From assembly GCA_032173965.1 (NCBI GenBank), contig CM063284.1, positions 111,884,410 through 111,948,409 on the forward strand: a stretch of DNA of 64,000 bases, written 5' to 3'. The DNA is from Sitta carolinensis. Lineage: Eukaryota > Chordata > Aves > Passeriformes > Sittidae. The notes under the pieces are model-generated. The model saw nothing but the letters and a program-made list of their open reading frames with translations, was not told where the DNA came from and did not search any database. The position numbers and the translations under genes are program-made. Positions 51,816 to 64,000 of the stretch are shown piece after piece (position 1 is the first letter of the stretch; each line of letters begins with the position of its first letter).

Positions 51816-54800
51816 ACCACCAAAGTACCATTAGTGATGCCTTAGTAAGGGCTTGTGCTAGAAAAGTTTATTATCAAGGACACTGTGTATTGATGTTTGC
51901 ATTTCTGCAGGGAAAATTGTTCCTGAATGTACTGTATTCTTACACAGCAGCCTTCTTTTTCCTAGCAGATTGCTACGTTTTTGCAAAAAAAATACTTTTG
52001 TGCATGGTTTTGTGTGTACACATAAATTTACATTTAGAAATTATTATACATTTTATATTTAAAAATTATTTTTATTTTTAGAAATATAAAAGTAATATTA
52101 AAGCCAGTAATTTTATATTCATTATAATGCTCATGCAAGCATTAATATATCATTTAATTGGAGCTGAGCTTCGGACTGAAACAAAATTTTACATTGTACA
52201 ATTTCCCATGCGGTTCATCTTTTAAGCCTCTTAGTTAATGACAACTTTCAAAACAACTTTTACTAAGCCAGCTGAAAATATACAAAATTTATCTTCACTT
52301 TTACTGATAAGATGGTATAACAGAAATAATTGAGTGGATGAAATTTCCTAGCCTGCATTATGGTCCTCACATAACCACTGGATTCAGAATCATTAATACA
52401 AACTCAGTTTAGGCTGCTCTTCTACCAGAGGCATGTTGCTTTAGGTTTTAATGATTGATTAAGCAGTCTTATGCATGTCATCCTCCTTTCATATCTATCT
52501 AATCCCTTGTGGCTGAGGGATCCTTCAACAAATTAAATGACCCCTCAGTAAATCAAATTAATCAGTGAGTCCAGAGATGCTCCCAGTATTATGCATGATT
52601 GCTAAGATATGCATCAAACATTGTAGTAAAATCTGCACTGCTATCTCCAGAAGTAGTAATGATCTCAAGTAATCATAATTTGAAAAACTGCTATCTGTGT
52701 CAGAGTAATTAACATCAGCTCTGTTGGCCCAAGATGTTTTCTAGTTCTCTTACCTGATGGTAATATCCTTTATCTAAAGCCTCTCTGCTTTCCTCAAAGA
52801 TTTAATCTTATTTCCACTAGAACATTGATTATGATAATAGTAACAACCATAACAACTCACTACTAAGCCCTTGAAGAGGCTGTTTCTGTAACAAACATAT
52901 TTCCAGAAAGACAAATCATCTTGGTGCAATTATGCATTTAAAGCAGGTTTTGAACTTTACATTTTTGTTCTTAAAGGTATGTTAATTCTTGAACATATAA
53001 TTTGCCCTTACATTTACTAGGGACAGGTATGCTCTTCCTTCTTGTACAGTTCTATTTAGGACAATTCAGCAAAAATTAAAAATCAATCAAGTTGCAAAGG
53101 TGGTGAATTTTGCTAGATGTCTTTTATAATGGGAGTTGTTTTTTATTGGTGGGTCAAGTACCCAAGAGTTTCTTCTGCTGGGTTTAAATGGTGTTCCATA
53201 TTGGAAAAAGAATCAACATATAAAATTAATATGTAAAATAGCAGTCCCTGGGATTTACCATTTGACATAGTGTACTCATGCATATTTATTGTTAGTGGCA
53301 TAATATATCATAACTCTTATCTCTTTATATATGGGCCTTCTCCTTTTCCTTTTAGAATTAATGCACTGTGGAAGTGGGCATTTTGTTTATTGAGCTCTTG
53401 TAATTCCATACATGGATTTCTGAGTGTGTGTGCTAACAAAAGCTGCAGGGACGACCAGTTTTTATGAAAATATATCACTGAGGAGCCAACATGCCAATTG
53501 CAAATACTGCAGGTGTTATAAATGGAAGTGAGAACAGCAACTAATTTAAATACCTTCCCATTGCCAAGCCATCTCCCACTCTAAGAGGATTCTAAAGCAC
53601 ATTTTGCCCTAGAAAAAAGAATGTTGTTTGCTATTTTTCTATGCAGCTGAATTAAAAATTATTTCAACAGCAGAGACCAGAGGGAAGAAAAGTGGATATG
53701 TGGGATATTGGTACCCAGACATGATTTTAGTAAATAAACAGACAAAAAGTGTCCTATCAACAGTTGATTATGGTCACTCATTCACATTTTCATTCTCTAG
53801 GTACCAGTAATGTGCTCAGAGAGGAGTCAGACAGCATAGAAAGTAAGAAGGAAGTACACTTGTGAAATGCCTAGAGAAAATAAATTTGGAATGATTTTGT
53901 TTTAATTGCTTATTTCTATATTGTTTCAATGAAAAATTCCACATAGCTTTTTAAAGATTAAATATGTTTTATAAGCTTTGCAGATGTCACTTCTAGTAAT
54001 GTCATGCCCTCATTTGTCTTGATGAGCTGAATAATGTGATTTTCAGACAGCCGTCTACATTTTCCCAGATGAGATGATAGCTGTCCAATTTACTCAAGTT
54101 TCCACTCAGTATATGGTTTAAAAATCATTTTTCAATGATAATATAAATCAATTATATTTCTAATTGCCCTTTAACAGATGAAAATATGTACACAAATGTC
54201 CAACTTAGTCCATATTTCTTAATTATTTATGGACTCATTCTTTTAAATGACTGCGGTTTGCATGTCAAACTTCTGAATTCCAGCCTGAAAGAGCATTGAA
54301 CCCAACTATGGCCCATGGCAAAAGAATCATGGCTAAATAAGCAGTGTACCTGATGTCTGTGGTTCTGGTTTGAGGTATTATTTATTATTTTTCTAGAACT
54401 TCTGTGGGTTTTTTTCCTGGGAACTTCATGCCAACTTTATATCAGGATTTATAGCAGTTAATTTTTGCATCTACCACTTTCTTAAGCTATGTGAAGACAT
54501 CAGAGTGAAATCTGCTCCCACTGAAATCTCAGCAAGAGCCCATGAAGAGAGTTTAGATGAGAACTTAGAAAAGTTTTTTTCAGAGTTTAGGTGAGAATTC
54601 TTTATGTAAATGAAAAGACTTTTGAGACAGCAATGTCCCCTGCGTTTGATGGGAGATAATTTTACCCCAGACTTTTTTCAGCATACTAACCACACATAGT
54701 TCCATAAAATTCACATGCAATGTCTGAGTTGTTCTTTAAGAACTCAGTAGTCAATTTTGTAAAAGTCACCTTTTAAGGTATAAAATGAAAGCCAAACAAC

Positions 54801-55163
54801 AATAAAAAATCGTATTTCTGAAAAATGTGAAGAACAAAATATTAGTTTAGTCAAGGTACATCTGAAGGAGAAAGCTGTAGTCATGAATTATTAGTACAAG
54901 AAAAGCAAAAAGTTCTCCTTTTTCTTAAAAGTCAGTTCAGCTCACACACGATCACAAAGTGACTCCTGCATTTCTTAATTTTTGACAATTCTGAATCAGT
55001 TGCAACAGGATGGAAATCTCTTTCGAGACAGAGGGATATTTTGTTTGTATCATAATTTCTCCATCACTTTATTAAATAGTAATCCACATAGGAAAAGACA
55101 CTTTAAAACTTAGAGTGAAGAGCTTTGTTCGAAGAATTGCCTTTTGCCAAACTTGAATAAGTT
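51816..55163. other. Intergenic, no gene seen
   Basis: AT-rich DNA without recognisable exons or repeats. A motif-dense stretch at 52445-52720 is listed separately. Confidence 0.5.
52445..52720. promoter_or_regulatory. Possible conserved noncoding element (POU/homeodomain motifs)
   Basis: Contains TTTTAATGATTGATTAAGC, AATCAAATTAATCAG, ATTATGCATGATTGC, ATATGCATCAAAC and AGTAATTAACATC within about 270 bp of non-repeat DNA. The ATGCAT and TAAT/ATTA cores resemble POU and homeodomain sites. Function is a guess from motif density; AT-rich background weakens it. Confidence 0.25.
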
Positions 55164-55169
55164 TAGATG
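55164..55169. repeat. Target-site duplication TAGATG (left)
   Basis: Exact 6-bp match to 55855-55860, immediately outside the LTR ends. Confidence 0.88.
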
Positions 55170-55854
55170 TGTTGCGGCTCATGTTTATTTTGGTTTAATT
55201 CAATCATTGTTATCTGATGTTAATGATTTGTTCCCTGTTTCCCCCGTGTTTATTCCCAAGTTGGTTTGTTCCTAAAGCTGTGTCCTCCCACCTGTTTCCC
55301 TTCATGGCTTTTCCCTGCCTCTGTTCCAGTCCTTTCCCTATCAATCACTGTTACCCAACCCCTTCTTCCAGCTCCTTCCATGTCAATCCTCCCCAGAACC
55401 AATCCCTTCACCACCCCTCCCCCTGGGGCATTCTGGGGTGTCACCCAAACTTCGACCTCCCATGGTGCCCCTTCCCTCCTCCCATCTACCCTGATTCATC
55501 CCAAGACCCATGATCTGATCCTTCAACTCCGCCCTTGACTTAACCCCATTGGACAATGTGTCATACTCACCCCCTGTTTTTTAACTGTGTAAAGTCCTGT
55601 GCATAGAGCTGCGCAGGGCTCTTCTTGTCTGCTTCCCTTTGACTCCAATAAATTGTTTCAGTTGGAACCTCAGCCTTGGAGAGCCTCTCTCTTTCTTCTC
55701 TACCTGAACCCGGGACGTAGTGAGGCAGTCTATGCCTGGGAACGTTGACATCAAAGGTTCAGCTGAAGGCACAAACGCACTCCTCAGCTGTTCCCCACAC
55801 TTGGCACGGTGCTGGTGTGTCTTGAGCTAGCCTGGGTTCCGGTCAGCCGCATCA
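55170..55854 (+). mobile_element. Solo LTR A, 6-bp target duplication TAGATG (ERVK-like)
   Basis: 685 bp starting TGTTGCGGCT and ending AGCCGCATCA, which form an inverted terminal repeat with one mismatch. It is flanked directly by TAGATG at 55164-55169 and at 55855-55860. A 6-bp duplication is typical of avian ERVK-type insertions. AATAAA at 55647-55652 sets the + orientation. The C-rich middle shares blocks with solo LTR B. No internal retroviral sequence lies next to it, so it is best read as a solo LTR left by recombination. Confidence 0.9.
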
Positions 55855-55860
55855 TAGATG
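55855..55860. repeat. Target-site duplication TAGATG (right)
   Basis: Exact copy of the left duplication at 55164-55169. Confidence 0.88.
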
Positions 55861-57088
55861 CCCTGTCTATAACTGTTGATTGTTCAGGGAACCTAGGGAG
55901 GTCAGTTTTACAGTTGAAAGCAGTGAGTTTGCTGTCCATGGTCTGACTAGCAACAGACTACCTGTGCACAATGGCAACACAGCAATCAGAAAGATTCTCA
56001 AAAAGGAGACAAAATACCCATTTTATATTCAATTTATAGCCAACTTCCAGCTTCAGCTGCTTCTAAGCAGTTAGCTTAAATATCTTGCATCACAACAGCA
56101 TCGTAAAACTCCCTAGAAGTGTTACCATGGGGTTTACTTCCGTTGTATTTATACATAAGCAAAGGGTATGTGATCCCTTACTGTTGGCTCCACTATATTT
56201 TGCCCAAAGTTGTGCTGAGAGAGACACAGGTCCCTCCTGCAGGTTTAGTGGAGAAAATTGATGGTGGAGACAAAGCAAGAATAATTAGGAAATGAATATT
56301 TTTTTAATGTAAAGCATTTTTAGGGATATGCATTTTACCAGACTTGCATCAGTGATGGTGTGTCATCAGGCCATAGATTCATGTTCAACAGAGACTGGTT
56401 TTAAGGCACATTAAATGCAACAGACTTCTGTGGACCTCAGTGGTTGTGAGTGAATATCAGATGACAGCACAAGAAACTAAGAAGTTAGAGGAACAGCTTT
56501 GAGTAAACTGAAGTGCCATGGCAGTGTAACAAAACAAATGGAAAAGGATTAAGCAATCTCTATTCATTTGATATTTGCAAGAAACAGCTATCATAAAAAA
56601 TTAGAAAATCATAGGCAGCTTTTTCAGAAAACTCTTTGAAGTAGATATGGACTTCACAGCTACCCAAAAAGAAGACTAATCTTGAAAATATATTATGTAC
56701 CTCTGAGCCCTCATTAAATAAGAAATATAAAAGGAAAAATGTTTGGAGAGAAAATGTCCATCTTTTGGTTAAAAATGGGACATATTATCCAAGGGAACTT
56801 GGAGCAGCTGTAAACCAACTCCCCTGAGAAATCATTTGAGACTTTTTCCCAAGGATAAGGAAGGCCTGAACACTAAGCATTGATACCTTCATATTCCCCG
56901 GAAGCATTTCCCCCTTTCTAATTAACAGCTGAAAGAGGACTAAGTAGATTTCTTGCCAAGTACCTTTTATTCTTAGAGAAAAATATTACTCTTGCTAGTC
57001 ATCAAAGGAAAACTGGTAAAGCAGCTTACCTAAGGAGGCCTGAAACAGGTAGGTCACCTCATGCTCCAGCACTTAAATTTAGGAAGTA
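55861..57088. other. Intergenic spacer between the two solo LTRs
   Basis: 1.23 kb of ordinary AT-rich DNA. It shows no primer-binding site next to LTR A, no polypurine tract next to LTR B and no retroviral ORF, so the two LTRs do not bracket a provirus. Confidence 0.65.
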
Positions 57089-57094
57089 CTAACT
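57089..57094. repeat. Target-site duplication CTAACT (left)
   Basis: Exact 6-bp match to 57822-57827, immediately outside the LTR ends. Confidence 0.83.
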
Positions 57095-57821
57095 TGTTGT
57101 GATGCGTTGTTTCAATTTCTTAGTTTTTGTATTTGTATGTTATTTACAGTTCAATTGTTAATGGCTCATTCCAATGTACCCCTATGTTTCTCTTAAGTTT
57201 GTCGATCTCTACTGTTGTGCCCACCCCTGAAGTTTCCTTAAATGGCAAACCCTGCCCTATGTTCCAGCTCCTTCCCTGTCAGTCAGTGTTCCCCTGCCCA
57301 GCTCCTTCCCATCCATCACAGTTGTCCCATCCCCTGTTCCAGACCCTTCCTTGTCAATCCTCCCTCCAGCCTATCCCTGCACGGTTCCTCCCCTTGGGGT
57401 GTCACCCAAACCTCGATGCCCCATTGGCCCCTGTGACCCCAGTCCTCCCTCATTAGTTCAGGATGTTGTCAATCCCACTTTGTTCTCCTCCCCTCTCCCT
57501 GTCTTACTGGTTGTAAGTTTGTGTCCGGCCCTGGGATCCTCCCCCTATAAAACCCCCTGCACACCCCAGTTCTGGGTCTCTTTGTCCCTGACCCTCTCTG
57601 AGGAAATAAACCTTTGGGAATCATACGAAGGATCCCTCTCTGGTTTTTGCTCTAATCCTCGATGCCTTTCCTACCTTGGTGCTACAGAGAGCAGTCTTGC
57701 TGCCAGGGGATCTGGCAGCCACTGCCTTATCTCTACCTGGGTCTATTCTGGACCAGGAGAGACCACTCTCGGCACAGCCGAGACCAGGGCTAGCTGGGGA
57801 ACCCTCTCAAGCACTCTGTCA
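57095..57821 (+). mobile_element. Solo LTR B, 6-bp target duplication CTAACT (ERVK-like)
   Basis: 727 bp starting TGTTGTGATG and ending ACTCTGTCA, flanked by CTAACT at 57089-57094 and 57822-57827. It keeps a TATA box (TATAAAA, 57546-57552) and an AATAAA (57605-57610), both on the + strand. It shares a C-rich U3-like region with LTR A, including GGGGTGTCACCCAAAC then TCGA (57396 and 55436), but differs widely elsewhere. That makes it a related subfamily rather than the partner of A. The two C-rich ORFs in it are chance. Confidence 0.88.
57546..57552 (+). promoter_or_regulatory. TATA box of solo LTR B
   Basis: TATAAAA in a C-rich setting, about 60 bp before the LTR's AATAAA, as expected for an LTR promoter with a short R region. 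Activity today is unknown. Confidence 0.65.
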
Positions 57822-57827
57822 CTAACT
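57822..57827. repeat. Target-site duplication CTAACT (right)
   Basis: Exact copy of 57089-57094. Confidence 0.83.
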
Positions 57828-59044
57828 CAGTGCTGCTGATGTTGAGACTTGGGAAACAAGAGCCACAGAGTATCTTGGAAGCCCCAGAGAAGTGCTGAAA
57901 ACAGTTACTAAAGAACAGTGTTCATATTAACTTTCTAAAGAGGTAATGGTGCAGCCTGACATCAAGAGATAAAGGGGAATTGTGTGCTGCTGGACATGAA
58001 GACATGATGTGGGAGCAAACACTTACCTGTCCACGGGAGAAAGCTAATCGGTGTTACAAATCCATTCTCTTAGTCAAGTTCATGAGGGAAGATCTTGCTC
58101 TTCTACAGGGAAAATGTGTGGAGCAATTGCATTTGAAGCAATTCTGCACTTTCTTGACACACTAAAACGAAGAGTTCACTCCATGTTGCTACTGCTCATG
58201 AGGATCAGCTCATGCTGTTTCATGAGAATCAACTCTCCCCAGTCTTAGGAGTCCAATGATAAAACCTTCTGAAAGGAAAATCCATCATAAAACAGTTAAG
58301 AATAACTGCAATTAACTGTAATTGCTGCAGAACTATTTCCATACCCCATGCATATTCTGCTGCAGCCTGAAAATGCTAATTTCCATGAAACCTCACTTGC
58401 AGGAGGAATTAAAAAGATTGACTGGAAAAAGGGAGGAACCTGCCTCCTGTCAGAGAAATCTGCTATTGCTAGGATGCAATAGAACTGAAAAAACACCTGG
58501 CAAAAGTAGGAAATGCAATTTTATTTATTTCCATACTATATTGTCATCCAAATCTGGCCTTGTTGCACAGACGTTTGGACAAAGTATTTTTTAAGAGGAA
58601 AAAAAAATTTATTAGAGTCTTGAAATGGGGAAACACTTGCATGGAGAACCAGATCTCTAAATCAGAATGACTGATGTCTATCCAGTGGTGATAGGCGGTT
58701 CAATCAAGGGGATCCTTGCAGTGCAGCATTGAGCTGAATCCAGAGAGACTCACCAAATTAACATTTTGTCCTGTTCTTACAAGTGAGCTGACTACGATGC
58801 TGTGTGACCATCCCAGTGCATGTATAACTCATTGCCATGGATGCATCTAAACAAAACGCAAAGCACCTCTTAAGGACTGTGCCCATTTCTGCTGGAGGGG
58901 TTTCTGTTGACTTTTACAAATGTCTTATCTGTGCACAGGCTGACACTTCTGCAGTAGTGACACTTTGGGACACTCCACCGTGGATATTAATTGCACATCT
59001 AGGAGAACAAATTTGGCCGGACACAGGGGAAGGTGCTGTGGGGC

Positions 59045-59215
59045 AATAGATCCAACCATTTAAAACTACCAACTGTACGGCTGCTGTAAACATCAATCAA
59101 ATATTTAATTATGAGGGGTCAGTTAATTTCAGCTTGGTCCATTTCCTCAAGCTGATTTATTATCTCGCTTATGCATGTGAAAGGCTGGGGAAGTCCCAAA
59201 CCCCTCAAGGAATTG
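59045..59215. promoter_or_regulatory. Possible conserved noncoding element
   Basis: Contains AAACATCAATCAAATATTTA (FOX/PBX-like cores), TTTAATTATGAGG, and GATTTATTATCTCGCTTATG with ATGCAT. The sequence is non-repetitive and motif-dense. This is a weak call without conservation data. Confidence 0.2.
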
Positions 59216-59649
59216 AGTGTGCACTGGGCATTCATATGGGCACAGCACCAGAACCACCTACACCATGATTACAAAATAAGTGGAAACTTTATTTTTATGC
59301 TTTGAACTCACTTTTGACTAAAATCCCATGGACATAGTTTGAGTATTCAGAGAGATCATATTTTCGAAATTAGTGATATATATTCTGCATATACTTGTGG
59401 TAAAGCTTTTCTTTGGTGTTTTTTTTAGATATGTTTCTACAAGTTTGGCTAAGAAAAGAGAGCTAAAGGGGTAGCACCTCTTGAAAGACTAGATAGGTAG
59501 AAAGGTTGTTAATTGAAAAAGACAAATACATATGGGATAATAGTTCCTATTTCAATAAATTGTAAATTAGTAAAAAAAAGACAGCAATATTGATGTATTT
59601 GGAAGATTTCAAGACAAGGAAGAGAAGTTAGTTCAATTAAAATGTGTGA

Positions 59650-59880
59650 CAAAAGAAAATAATTAATTTAATGAGACAAAAAAAATACAAATTGTTTATT
59701 AATTCAGAGACTGCTGCTGGAAATTAATGGCTTGCTTGCCTATAAAATAATTAGAGGTGGCATTGGGAATAAAGTGGGGGAAACAGCCCTCACAGGGAGG
59801 AAACCAAGGAGGCAACCAATTTCCACATTTCTGGTTTATGCAAGCCAGCTGCCTCGAGGAAAAAGGGATTAACTGTGGAC
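59650..59880. promoter_or_regulatory. Possible conserved noncoding element
   Basis: Contains AATAATTAATTTAATGAG, TTGTTTATTAATTCAGAG, GGAAATTAATGGCTTGC and AAATAATTAGAGG, followed by a GC-balanced segment. Clustered ATTA cores next to balanced sequence resemble vertebrate enhancers, but chance cannot be excluded. Confidence 0.22.
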
Positions 59881-62800
59881 AGTAACAATAATGGTTGCTA
59901 TTTGTATAGTTTTCTTTTTAAGATGAAAAAACAAAAATTGTTTAAACTCAGTGAATATGAAAGAAAATCAACTGCTCTTAAACTGTGAAGCAGCTCCTCA
60001 GGGCTACATCATAATTTACTCAAGAATTAAAAGGTTACAAAAGTGGCAGAAGTAGAATAGCTGGCTTCCAGGATGTGGCTTGATGTTGGTGTAGGCATGG
60101 ACCATGTCTGTACAGATCCAAAGTACAAATCACATTAACTTTTTTATGTAGGCTAGACTACTGTTGCTGCCTCCTGGTTCCATTTCTTTAGGCACCAAAA
60201 AGTTGTATTGTTTTATTTGAAATATTTATAGTTGTTTTAAATATGGTAGTGTTTTATTAGAATACTGTAATTTTCATAATGTGTAATTCCATCCTGAGAT
60301 TAAATTCATGACTATCTCAAAATTATCATTTACCTTAAAAATTTTGTTTTGACTTGACTAAACTTGCAGTGATTATTAAATTGACTGATACTAAACCATG
60401 GTAACTTGTTTTAAATCTGAAGCTACTTTTGCCTCTGAAAAAGAGAGTGAAGCTCTACCCCAAAATCTCTGAAGATGTGTAGACCTGTGCTGTGTCAGTG
60501 AAAACTAACATTCTCAGCCTTTGGACTCATCTGTGAAGAGACTGAAGAGGACTAAATATGCTTTAGACCTGATGCCAAATACTTGTGATTAGTGTATTTT
60601 TAAACTGTCTGCAGATGCCAGGAATAATTCTGGTTAAGCCCAGGTTATGATAAAACTGATCTTTTCTAGAATTGATAGTAGATATATTTTTTTAAGCTAG
60701 ATTTTTTTAGGACTCCTTGAAAATGGTATGAGAGCTCTCATGTAAAAAATACATGAAGTAACATGGAATTCATGCTATCCCTATATGTCCAAAAGATGAT
60801 AAAACATTTATTTTAGTAAAATTTTGGATGGAACAATTTTCTTTCTTTTTGTGAAAATTCACTCTCCTCAAGTTTTCACTGGTAAGGATTCTCAGCTCTA
60901 ATATTGAGACTTTCTATCATTACTTAGCTCATCTTGTTCTGACAAAAAAATGATACTTTAAACTAGACAAACATAACATGACTTCTCTTTCATCCTTTCT
61001 CCAATTTCTCTTTCAATTGACTACTCAAATGATTAAAAAAAATATAATCACTTCAATTAGAGAAGTTTAAAAAGAATAAAGCTTTGTTTCAGCCTTCTTC
61101 TTTCACTTTGATTAGTTTTCTGTTTTTGGAAACTTCCAATGATTGTGTGTTCCTAATGAGAAAAAGATGCTTTTCTAAACCACCTCTTCCTTCTACTACT
61201 TAGACAAAAATCTGATTTAAGAAGAAAACAAATGGATCCATCCTTGATCAGTGTCTTTCTTGTGTTTGGGATGTGAAGCCAGAAATAGCTCATTTTAATG
61301 GAAATTTGAAAATCTAAAGTTTGATAAAACATGGGGTTTTTTCCCTAAAAAAAGGTATGATGCATTTCTGCTCCCAGAAATAGGTTTTGATTTTTTTTCT
61401 CCTATATGTAAGGAAGCACGCTCCCACAAATTATCAGGACTCACATAACTGCTCCTGACAATTTCACCAGAACAAGATGTGCAGGATCAGACCTTATGAT
61501 TTATTCATAAGTTGCTATTGTGTTGGGTTTTTTTCCTAAAGCTAATTGGAATTAGTCTTTAGTGACAGAAAAAAGAATAAAAACCTGATTTATTTTAAGA
61601 TAGCTTCAAACTAAGTTTTTAATTAAATGGCTGCTTTTTTTCTCACCACAATTGGCCATGTCAGGTAAGAAGCTGTGGGTACCCACATTAGAGATAATGA
61701 AGCATATCTTAAAAACAAATCTGACTACCATTCAAATTTTGCTTCAGACTTCTCTTTTCCAGACTCCTGCCTTCAGTACTCTAGACAGCCCTGAATGAAA
61801 TCTCTAAATCTGAAAGTCTCCACCATCTATTCTTTGTCAGAGGCTGCTACAATCAGCTGAAGATAGAAGTAATTACTATACATAAAAGAACTGAAAGAAG
61901 TTAATTTTCCACAGGCTTTAATATTACAACATTTACTAGAGTGTGAAAAAAATTGCTTGTAGAGCCTGTTAAATAATAATGGGAATTAAAAAAAAAAAAC
62001 CCAAAACAGAAAAATCACATTCTCAGATCCAGCCAAAGCTTTGTAATTCATGCAGAAACTAGAATTACAGACACATATATTAGAAATATGTAAAGAAGTT
62101 AATTGACTCTTGTAAGTTGTGAAGATCATCTCCTTTGAAGCATTTGGGGTTTGGGTCTCTTCCCAAATAATAGTGGCTCTAAAATCCCTCTTCCCCTCAG
62201 TGAACTCTTAAATTAAAGCAACAAGCAAGCATTTAAACTATTTGTTATCAACTGTGCATGCTTGTTAGTATTTTTTGCCTTTAGAAACTCCTAAGACAAT
62301 AATCATCACTTAATTAAGATAGAATTTTGCTCTATCACACCCTGTATATACACAATCACTGTACAATATTATTTAGGCTTTCTGAAAAGAAACATCTCAC
62401 TGCCACATGCAAGTAAATGCTTTAGAGGATTAAATAAAACAGAATTGTTGACTTATTTTAACTCAGTGGCATCATTACTAAGCTATGAAATTACTGAATT
62501 AAAGGAAATTTAAATATACTGTGATGCTTATGCATGTCTTTATTCATCTAGCCAATCATATGTGTAATGATCAGGAGCCATTATTAGGAATCTTCTCTCC
62601 AGAAGAAGCAATCACTATTATTGGGTTGATATACAGCATAATTCCTCCACAGGTGAATGAATTAGCCATGGCAAAGTACATTCCAGAGTGTGTGTGTGTG
62701 AATATCTAGGTTGCTGGTTAGGAAGAAGCAAGAGAGGACATGGAAAGGAAACTGTAGATGAGGGTGGAGAACACTCAGAGTCACGATTCCAAGGTGTATA

Positions 62801-64000
62801 AGAGACAGATGCTTCCTATGGACCCTGTGGGGATGTTATTTCCTGCAACACCAAATGCCACTGGAATTTGCTAGACAAAGATTAAGTTTGGAGCAACCTG
62901 CAAGGTCACACTGGCTGTGAGGGATGTATGTGTTCCCAAAGCATTTTATTTTGATCTGCCAATTGATCAGAAACTTGCTGTGCTGAGAAAGCTTTTCTAT
63001 CTTGTGTTCCTTTTGATATATTCTCCTTAAGAAAAATATCAGATACGTTCATCTCAAGGTTTTGGCTGAATTTAGGTCCTGTCACAAAGTATTTCACGTT
63101 TTTTCCAGGATATTATTTACCCTAATTTCAAATATGCCTCCTCTGAGAGAGCCATGAATCATAGGTCCACATTTTCATATGAATACTTAAAACCACATGT
63201 CTAAAAATACATGCTGGTCATTGTTTTGCCACTTTAGAGGTCTCATGAAGATTTTCTTGAGTTGTTCCTTCTCGCTTGCAGTCCACTTTTGCAATTGAAA
63301 AGCACAATTAAAGTACTAGTGAAGATTAAATAAAAGTAATGTCAATAACATCTCATTCTATAAATGAATGAGAAATTGTTTCTGCTGAGTGCTCAGGAAT
63401 TGTAATGAACTGTAAGGGAGAAATGCTTAGCTCTTTAAATTAGCTTTGGGAGCACTGGAGTATCAGCTGTTAGTAACTGAATTTACCTTAAATTTATCTT
63501 AACCCATCCATGTAGTTTTGTATCATGAAAGCTAAAACCCCTAGACCATTGGGTGGAAAATGGACACTTATCTTTCTCATTACCTGCCTATGTCTCTCTC
63601 TTTTCACAGGACTGTTGTGAGGCTCAAGAAGGCCAGGGCATAGAGCAGGAGGGGCTCAAATCTCTCATCTTTCATTCAGCTGCGAGCTGACAGGCACTGC
63701 TGTCCAGCTCAGGATGATGACTGCTACACCCCCTCTCAGCAATTGCTAGAGTTAAAGGAAACTAACATTTTAAAGCTGAGCTATCAGAGAGATCTACGGT
63801 TATTCCCTACCCTTCAGAGGAGTGCTTTTTCAGATGGTCAGAATTTGAAATCCTTTGGCTTTTTATTAGAGAGTCTGCACTCAGCTGTTCTGGATAGGTG
63901 TTACCTAGGAAGAGCTCCTGTGCTTTTCTGCTTTTTTTCACCCATGCAAGAAAAGACACCATTTACCACTAGACACTTTAACATTCAGTCTTGATCTGTA

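Larger units (their letters stand above)
57828..64000. other. Intergenic, no gene seen
   Basis: AT-rich DNA with only short ORFs and a small (TG)n at about 62687-62700. Two motif-rich stretches are listed separately. The final 400 bases are somewhat more GC-balanced but show no recognisable exon. Confidence 0.5.

Noticed and set aside
55170..57821. A provirus bounded by the two LTRs
   Set aside because: Each LTR has its own different 6-bp duplication, the LTRs are strongly diverged, and the 1.2 kb between them shows no retroviral genes.
57127..57839. ORFs of 109 and 162 codons in the C-rich stretch
   Set aside because: They lie inside solo LTR B; the Pro/Ser/Leu-rich composition reflects the C-rich LTR.

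Overview
The window looks like nuclear DNA from a bird, most likely a songbird (Passeriformes). It is AT-rich, gene-poor and intron-bearing. Its interspersed repeats are avian in type: CR1 LINE 3' fragments (about 5.75, 6.96, 12.1, 20.07 and 51.66 kb), a tRNA-Ile-derived SINE with a CR1-like tail of the TguSINE1 type (about 36.69-36.85 kb), and several endogenous-retrovirus LTRs. No bacterial-style operons, CRISPR arrays or rRNA are present. The only tRNA-like sequence is the head of the SINE. Repeat family names come from memory of avian repeat consensus sequences, not from a search.

I can support one protein-coding gene. It is PPDPFL (pancreatic progenitor cell differentiation and proliferation factor-like; human C8orf22), on the + strand, with four small coding exons between 39995 and 41720 that encode 85 residues. 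A dense CpG island at about 39685-40170 carries GC boxes and a TATA-like CATAAAG, and marks the promoter and first exon. The probable 3' UTR runs to a polyadenylation signal at 43155. In human the gene lies in a gene-poor part of 8q11, which fits the sparse surroundings here.

Layout: 1-921 is the 3' part of an LTR cut by the window edge. 922-13050 is intergenic DNA with CR1 fragments and poly-T runs. 13051-15230 is a roughly 2.1 kb almost pure polypyrimidine tract, mainly (TTTC)n with TTCC and CT blocks; the three ORFs of more than 700 codons in it are artefacts of composition. 15231-39684 is intergenic, with one CR1, an AT repeat, a 41-base T run and the SINE. 39685-43180 is PPDPFL. 43181-55169 is intergenic, with a 24-base C run, an ERVL-like LTR on the minus strand and a CR1. 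Two related but diverged solo LTRs follow at 55170-55854 and 57095-57821, each bounded by its own 6-bp target duplication. 57828-64000 is intergenic with some homeodomain-motif-rich stretches.

I did not find a previously undescribed biological system. The most useful results are the multi-exon PPDPFL model, which no single long ORF reveals, the very long polypyrimidine tract, and the two solo LTRs resolved to the base by their target duplications.
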